Of a stretch of 64,000 bases of DNA, positions 58,221 through 64,000 are shown one piece after another. The notes beneath the pieces were generated by a model. It was not told the origin of the DNA and did not search any database. It saw only the letters and a list, made by a program, of their open reading frames with translations. Within the stretch, counting starts at the first letter, position 1, and each line of letters starts with the position of its first letter. The DNA is taken from positions 930,001 through 994,000 of the forward strand of contig JACGCM010001655.1 in the NCBI GenBank assembly GCA_014058105.1, read 5' to 3'. This DNA is from Kingdonia uniflora. Lineage: Eukaryota > Streptophyta > Magnoliopsida > Ranunculales > Circaeasteraceae. The translations under genes and the position numbers were made by a program.

Positions 58221-58727
58221 CTTTCAATGGTGTAAGACCTATTTTAATAAGGTCCTTGAAATAGAGATAACACATGAACCCGCAAGCCGACACAGTTTAA
58301 AGTTGAACCTCAGGTAGTCCTAGCTGTTATACGGTTTTTACACTAGAACTCATGACTCCATCGGAAACTACACACATTACATCAGGCACGTCTAAGGAAG
58401 AATTGAGCTTCCAACTAGCTCACAAAGAGGACCAAGGCAATTTTTTTGAGTTGAATCACATACTGAAGGGACATCTTGGGCAGCATCACCGTTGGACGGT
58501 GGCAATCCATCAGGTATATTCTCAAAACAAAAATTGGGTACACTTTATAGTTTATCAAGTCTCACTGACCGCAACAATCGTCTATGGTTGTATTCGGTAT
58601 TGACAAATGTGATATGAAAGTCTCTAGAGTGCAGAAGCTTTGTAAATTGCATCATTGGAGTAATGTGGCCTTGCGCAAGGAATGAAATGGATACAACATT
58701 GGGCTTATCAACTACGTTTGAACCCAT
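58221..58727 (-). pseudogene. UGT85 exon 1
   Basis: It starts [20 protein letters not shown], with [20 protein letters not shown] and [14 protein letters not shown], the acceptor-binding N-domain. A TAA at 58547-58545 replaces a codon after DKL. NFCFENIPDGLPPSNGDAAQ and CDSTQKNCLGPL follow. A shift near 58385 leads to VPDVMCVVSDGVMSSS; a second stop stands at the Trp of VQLW. CGFMCYLYFKDLIKIGLTPL leads to the donor site. The start was chosen because the family begins at this MGS; an in-frame Met 23 codons upstream is probably leader. Confidence 0.93.
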
Positions 58728-58848
58728 TTTAATGGAATAAAATGTAGAATTGGGACTAATAAATGTTGAGCGATGAATGATGAACTTAAAGTACAAAAAT
58801 AGCTTAACAAAAGACCCTTATATACACATAACTAAAGTATGAGGAATT
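58728..58848. other. UGT85 upstream region, cut by copia LTR
   Basis: The 121 bases before the ATG are all that remains of the promoter side before the copia F LTR. No clear TATA box can be assigned. Confidence 0.4.
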
Positions 58849-59095
58849 TGTTGAGGAATAATAGAATCTAAGCTACCAGTTCTATATTGAGAGCAATTGA
58901 GAGAGAAGAGGATTTCTTATCAATTGGATACGGTTTCTTAGTACGTACTATAAAGAAGATAACCCTACAATATAGGTTACCAAACCTACTCAAACTCTCC
59001 CCATAAACCCTAAAAGCCTATGGGCTTGTTATGAGTCCAATAGGACACCCCGACCCAGTTGGGCTCCTAGCTTGGGCTAGACCCATCTCCTAACA
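58849..59095 (-). repeat. Copia F 3' LTR
   Basis: It is 247 bp, with plus-strand ends TGTTGAGGA and TCTCCTAACA (TG...CA, imperfect inverted ends). The minus-strand polypurine tract AAGGGGGGG (59096-59104) abuts it. The partner LTR is outside the window, so the TSD cannot be tested. Confidence 0.75.
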
Positions 59096-59329
59096 CCCCC
59101 CCTTGGGGTATTTCTTTCCAGGACGACTTGCCTCATCAAAACCTCTGCCTAACAAAACCCCTTTGGGCAAAAAATTGTGCAAGGAAAGAGTACAATCTTA
59201 TGCCCTGTATGGGTTGTGAACACGTATACGTTGCTTTATCAAAACCTCTAGTCAGTAAAACCTCCTAGGATAAAAACTGTACTATCAAGAAAAAAAGTAC
59301 AACACGCATGTGTCCATGTCAGACTAAGA

Positions 59330-59770
59330 CTACTCCCCATGATGTTGATCTCCCTGATATCTTTCTTCATGAGATACTAAATCGTGTAAACTTTGCATGA
59401 AGATTCCGTGTACCAATCTCTTGAACGTAGGATGTGCAAGAGCCTTCATGAATAGATCAGCTAAGTTATCTTCTGAATGGACTTGAACAACGTTGATCTC
59501 ATTCGTCTTCTGCAACTCATAAGGATGGAATGGCTTTTGTAAAATGTGTTTCGTTCTGTTGTCATTGATAAATCGCCGTTGATTTGAATAATACAAGCTG
59601 AATTTTCTTCATAAATAGTTGATGATTTATCTTGGATAGAACACGCCACAACTTTAGTTGATGTATTTTGGAGCGTAACCATCATTCTTTGCCAACTTCA
59701 TGAAGTGCAAGAATCTTCTTGTGGTTTGAGGATGTAGCTACCGCTGTCTGCTTCATCTATCTCCAAGAAT
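59330..59770 (-). pseudogene. Copia F RNase H remnant
   Basis: IYEENSACIIQINGD (59590-59640) is followed, after a frameshift, by TKHILQKPFHPYELQKTNEI, VHSEDNLADLFMKALAHPTF and KRLVHGIFM. These correspond to the C-terminal RNase H of plant copia polyproteins, where DNxADxFTK carries a catalytic Asp. Confidence 0.88.
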
Positions 59771-59999
59771 CTTTAAACATCCCCGTACATAAACACATAA
59801 TCCATATGACAATGGCCTCTGTGTGAGTCTGACAAGTAATCGGTATCGGTGTACTTTATATTTTACCATTTACCATTTTAAGTAGAATAGACTCCAGTCT
59901 TTCATACCGATCAGATACATCAGAATGTGCCTGATCTTACACCAGTGCCTTTGGGTATGAGCAGAACTATGGCAAGCCAAACAGTTTACTGCGAATGAG

Positions 60000-61350
60000 T
60001 CATCGGGTTTAGTATACCCATCTACCTATAGCAAAACACCTCTTAGCTATGGCGTCACAACTCTAGGAGTTTCTCCCCCATTAGGATGGTGAAAGATGTT
60101 GTTATCTACACCCAAGTGATGGACGTGCAATAAATGACTTAGCACCATGTGCTGCATCCATATCGAAGTGTTAGATAACTCTTTCGATATATATATTTTT
60201 TGGTGTACGAGTATGCCACTACCAGGATGTTTGATCTGCAACTCGAGACACTACTTGATTTCCCAAGGTCTTGTATTTCAAATTCATTCCAAAGGTATTC
60301 GGCAGCTCTCGCGATCTCCCCCGGAGTTCTAATGATATCTAAATTATTTAGTATACTATTATTACGAGTGAAGCTAATATCTATGTTCTAAATTAGAATG
60401 CATGAACATATAAATATATTTACAAATTCCCCGACCTTCTAATACTCAGTCAACTTACTATGTCCCATGGGCCTTGATTACTTCAAGTCAATAATAACTT
60501 TTCCAACTTTATTACATAAATACCTCGTGTGTCGGGCTTTATTACTTCTAGAAGCTTATACCTCCCCATATGTCTTCATGAAGATATCCGTATCTAGTTT
60601 CCCATATAGATATGCGGTATTTACATCAGACGCATGTCTAGTTTTTCCTCGATAACTTGATAGACTGATCAGTACAGAAATGTTACAACGCCTATAACCG
60701 GGTAATAGGTCACATTGCAATCGATGTCAGATCTCTTAAGGATTTTCTGGGCAACTAATCTTGCCTTGACCAAATTATATCTCCGAGTTAATTATGTTTC
60801 TGTACCTTTCCCATTTATAATCGGCTGGCTCAATTGTGTTACTTCATATTATGCTAGCAAGCTGAGCTCTGCTTGGATTTTTAGATGCCCACTTTGGCCA
60901 ATGTACAATAACATACAATTGGTTAGAATAAGTGGTTCTGAATCCTCATCTTTGATAGTGAGCACAATAGCAAATATGAATACCTTGTCGACAAATCTCT
61001 ACTGAACGATCCTAGGTTGCGCTTTTTACAGACTTTTAATAGATTGAGATCTCATTATTATCATACGTATGTGCCACCCTGGGCTAGTTTTGTAATACAT
61101 TAACTGGTCACGTAACTACTATTGCCTCGTCGATGGGTGGTTCCATCCTCGATGAACCGACTACACCATCAGTCATATTTATCCCATATTCTGCAGCTCC
61201 CGAGCTCTGAATATTTTCTTCCAATGGTGCCCCGCACTAAGCGCGAGCCTCAGATTCGTTTTTGGTACTAATTCCCCTGGAACGTTCGACTGTGGTACTA
61301 GTTCCCTTGGAACGTTCTACTGTGTAGGTGCATTACTTGCAGGTACATAC
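60000..61350 (-). pseudogene. Copia F reverse transcriptase remnant
   Basis: From 60850 downwards the frame scraps read IDCNVTYYPVIGVVTF, SDVNTAYLYGKLDTDIFMKT, ARHTRYLCNKVGKVIIDLK and HPGSGILVHQKIYISKELSN (60180-60240). They parallel the IDYxETYSPV, DVxTAYLYGxLDxDIYMK and GILVHQ motifs of plant copia RT. The YVDD motif was not located. Confidence 0.75.
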
Positions 61351-61399
61351 ACTTATGGTACTTCAATAGTATTTATGAATGCATTTGACAATTCATTTA

Positions 61400-62950
61400 T
61401 GACCTACTGGAGGTTTGTAATCCGTTGAACCTTATTGTCACCTAACTTATGTATAGGGATCTAGATGAGACAACGATAGTATTTTCTAAGACCTCTTAGA
61501 AACATTCTCAGCATTGACTGTCATATCTCCCTCTAATGCTGGGAATATCATTTCATCAAAGTGATAATTATCTGCCGTGCAGTAAATACGCCGCCAGTGG
61601 GTTCCAAATATCCAGTAATAAATGCAAATCATAACCCACAGAATTCCAGGCCGATGTTAAAGGTCCCATCTTCATACATTGTGATGTGATTGACACCTGT
61701 AAAGAACATCCAAATGTTCGTCGATGGGCGACACTGGGATCCGACCCAGTTATTAGTTATTTTTAGGAAAAAATAATTTGACGATTTGCTATGGGATGAA
61801 GCCTAATTAGTGTTGTGGGAGTAAGAATGCATACCCGCACACTAGTCGGAAGCTATAATTATAATAACAGCGGCCTAATGATTATCATAAATCTCTTGAT
61901 TAGGTTCTCTGCCAATCCCAAGCTGGGTATGTTATGGGGTACTCACGATGCTCAATCATCTATTCCATTTAGCGGTAAAATAATTATCAAAAACCAGTAA
62001 GTCACACTCTCAACCCCCCATCAAGTTATATCGATTGACTTTGATCGGTTAATCCAGGAACTGAGCCTGAGATCGAATGATCTAAGTGAAAAGTCGTGTT
62101 AACATTGTATTCCTAAATTTTAAATATAGGCAAACGTGATACCATCTCATAGATGCTTCTATTATGACCATAAATATTTAGGTAGGCCACAATGTGGATG
62201 GATAGGTCCACACGTGTTTCTGGATGCGTTTGGAGCAAAGGCTGGAGATCCCACTCCACTTTAGTCATACTAGGATAAAATTATAGACTTTCTTCAAAAA
62301 CTATTATTATACATACACTCTCTGAATCTTTGCTCCTTTTAAGGAAAGTTGAGATGTAATCCTGATAATCTTCCTCACTATCCCATCCCTGAGGAGTATA
62401 TTGGAAATTATTCCAATAACGTATTCTAACCTTTAGACATGGAGTGAATACACATAACCTTTTCTATCATTTTCTTTGATAGTCATTACGTGATAAGCAT
62501 TATCATGTATCTCCCTAAACTCAGAAAAATCTGGCAGGATTTATTAGTTCATAAAGTGGACTAGATACCCCGTATCGTATCGTTAGAGAGTAATAGCGGG
62601 ATGCACTCAGTGCGTTATACCGTGTTGGCCGTGCTAATAATATTCGTATCATCCCTGATGCACAATGGTAGACAATAAATATATTAATATCTCAAAAAGG
62701 ATCGAGTGCATGGTACTAATGTCTCTTAGATATGTGTCGCCACTCATTCGATTATCGGTCATGCTCAATGAGCAGATAGATCCACAGGCGGGTTGTATAT
62801 AGCAGATCAACTATCTTAGATAGAATTTAACTACTTTTCAAACAATAAATTTGAATAATCACAATTTAGAACAAATTGAAAATCTCATGTATGTCACGAG
62901 CACTTTATTGAAATATAATTGATTTGTTCCAAACATAATCAAAAATATTG
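61400..62950 (-). pseudogene. Copia F integrase remnant
   Basis: The C-terminal part is recognisable at 61530-61740: RRTFGCSLQVSI, KMGPLTSAWNSVGYDLHLLL, IWNPLAAYLLHGR and YHFDEMIFPALEGD, matching LRxFGCxVYVPI, KMGPQRR and CHFDExxFP of plant copia elements. The catalytic core further right could not be read with confidence. Confidence 0.6.
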
Positions 62951-63099
62951 ACAAAAAGTAAATCAAGTCTCTCTGAGAAAATAAACTACTAGTGCTCTCT
63001 ACTGTGACATCACATGTCTACTAGGATATCATTACTGATTACTCCGCATGTTGATCCATGCTGGCATTAGTGTCGCTGAAGAAGTTTGACACTGTTAAC

Positions 63100-64000
63100 T
63101 TCATAGTGATAGAAGTTTTGTCAGTGGTGATGTGGTTAGCCTAGACTTTGACTTTAGGCATCCACGGTGTCTTGTAGTTTCATACCCAGTGTCCAGCTAC
63201 CCCACATCTCAAGCAAAGAGATTCTGAATCTGGCTTCTTGATTTTCTTTGGTGTCTGTGGTTTACCAACTTTTTACAACCTGTTGTGCATCTAAGGGCCT
63301 AGGAATCCCCGATTCCCACTTCTTGAACCCCATTCGTAGTTGTCTTTGTCATGAGATAAGATCTTCCGTACAACTGGTTACTTCCTCCTAGGGGGAAATC
63401 TTTTTTTTTCTTAAAACTAAATTTACCTTCTTGTTCCGCAGTGAGCAAGAGTTGGATCAGATCTCTAGGACTACTAAATTCTATTTTTGGATAGTGGCCC
63501 CTGAGAGCAGCCTGTGAATGTAGAAATATGGAAAGAGTCTTTTGCAAAACCTCTTCCACGAAGACATAATCATTATTGAGCCTCCTTGCCAAAATAATCT
63601 TCTATAGTACTAAGTTATAGCCAGCTGTAGTCATGAAGTCACATAATCTCAAGTTATTCCAGCGGTTACGGCTCTTATAGTTCGTTAGGGCCTGTTGTAG
63701 ACCAAAGCGTTCCTCTAAGCTTGTCTATAATGCATATGGATCTCTGCAACATGTATATTCAAACCTCAGCTCTGGCTGAAGGTAGGCGCAAATAGCTAAC
63801 ATGGCATGTGTCCTGAGTGGTTCAAAGATGGTATTATCTTCAACAATCGACTTTGAAACGTTCATTATTTGCAGATGTAGTTTTATGTCCGTACACCATA
63901 AAAGGTAGTGGGAACCATTAAGCCGCAATGGTTCATAATCATAACGTGGGCTGACAAACATTTGTTATGCAAAATGTAGATCATAATTAGTGACAATTCT
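63100..64000 (-). pseudogene. Copia F gag remnant
   Basis: Two open pieces, 63725-63961 (YEPLRLNGSHYLLWCTDIKL, LRTHAMLAICAYLQPELRFE, YTCCRDPYAL) and 63299-63592 (ARRLNNDYVFVEEVLQKTLS, HYPKIEFSSPRDLIQLLLTA) correspond to copia gag (UBN2-type). A zinc knuckle CLRCGVAGHWV lies near 63185-63220 with its last Cys lost. Gag extends close to or past the right edge. Confidence 0.8.

Larger units (their letters stand above)
31259..58727 (-). pseudogene. UGT85-family UDP-glycosyltransferase pseudogene, split by nested elements
   Basis: A complete but broken gene runs from the ATG at 58727 to the stop at 31259. Exon 1 is 58221-58727. The intron 57108-58220 has GT and AG ends. Exon 2 is in four pieces: 56657-57107, 55657-55881 and 31259-31469, plus a 10-bp TSD copy. 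It is cut by a 755-bp MITE and a 24.2-kb Athila/Tat block. Joining the pieces conceptually gives a protein of family length (about 480 residues). The family (UGT85, group G) transfers sugar from UDP-glucose to small molecules such as cyanohydrins, terpenols and cytokinins in the cytosol. Independent stops and frameshifts exist in both exons. The substrate of this copy cannot be told. Confidence 0.92.
58849..64000 (-). mobile_element. Ty1/copia retrotransposon relic F
   Basis: A minus-strand copia element from gag (right edge) to 3' LTR (left). Order is gag, integrase, RT, RNase H, polypurine tract, LTR, the copia order. Frames are short everywhere. The 5' LTR lies beyond the right edge. It is inserted in the UGT85 promoter region. 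Confidence 0.85.

Noticed and set aside
55657..58727. Functional UGT85 gene
   Set aside because: Two large insertions, several in-frame stops and frameshifts break it in both exons.

Overview
The window is nuclear DNA of a flowering plant, most likely a eudicot. It carries spliced SnRK2 and UGT85 relatives with plant-type introns, Ty3/gypsy elements of the Tat and Athila lineages, Ty1/copia remnants and Mutator-type debris. I see no gene that looks functional. Nearly everything is decayed transposable element, and both host genes are pseudogenes cut by elements.

Layout, left to right. (1) 1-5092: Tat-lineage element A on the minus strand, entering from outside the window and ending in its 5' LTR. 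(2) 5116-6343: 3' half of a SnRK2 kinase pseudogene, plus strand, five exons; element A sits where its upstream exons should be. (3) 6344-11599: mostly unassigned AT-rich DNA with two SINE-like scraps and a possible gene start with a telo-box. (4) 11600-25254: Tat-lineage element B, plus strand, 13.1 kb, two LTRs, decayed gag-pol, a 3' tandem array and three ORF cassettes antisense to gag-pol. A 540-bp tail of another copy precedes its 5' LTR. (5) 25255-30870: a SINE-like repeat, a probable solo LTR with four 33-bp repeats, and a plus-strand copia relic E interrupted by a 700-bp solo LTR with a perfect TSD. (6) 31259-58727: a UGT85 glycosyltransferase pseudogene on the minus strand. Its second exon is split by a 755-bp MITE (perfect 10-bp TSD) and by a 24.2-kb retrotransposon block (31470-55656). 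(7) 58849-64000: copia relic F on the minus strand, its 3' LTR ending about 120 bp upstream of the UGT85 start codon.

The 24.2-kb block can be read as a history. Athila inserted into UGT85; the outer flanks still match at 4 of 5 bases and the reading frame resumes across them. The block became a tandem dimer sharing a middle LTR (LTR-internal-LTR-internal-LTR). Tat element C landed in the 3' internal region of one unit. Deletions then removed C's 5' LTR and most of that Athila unit. The surviving Athila unit lacks its integrase core and has an altered protease active site.

Elements B and C are the same family in opposite orientation, and A is a more distant relative. B and C share polypurine tract, LTR ends, gag-pol, a 180-197-bp tandem array just after pol, and an antisense module of one long ORF plus two short, mutually related ORFs. 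The TATA-like motifs near these ORFs are the closest thing here to an under-described system. Coordinates of decayed domains are approximate; LTR ends, TSDs and splice sites were read base by base.
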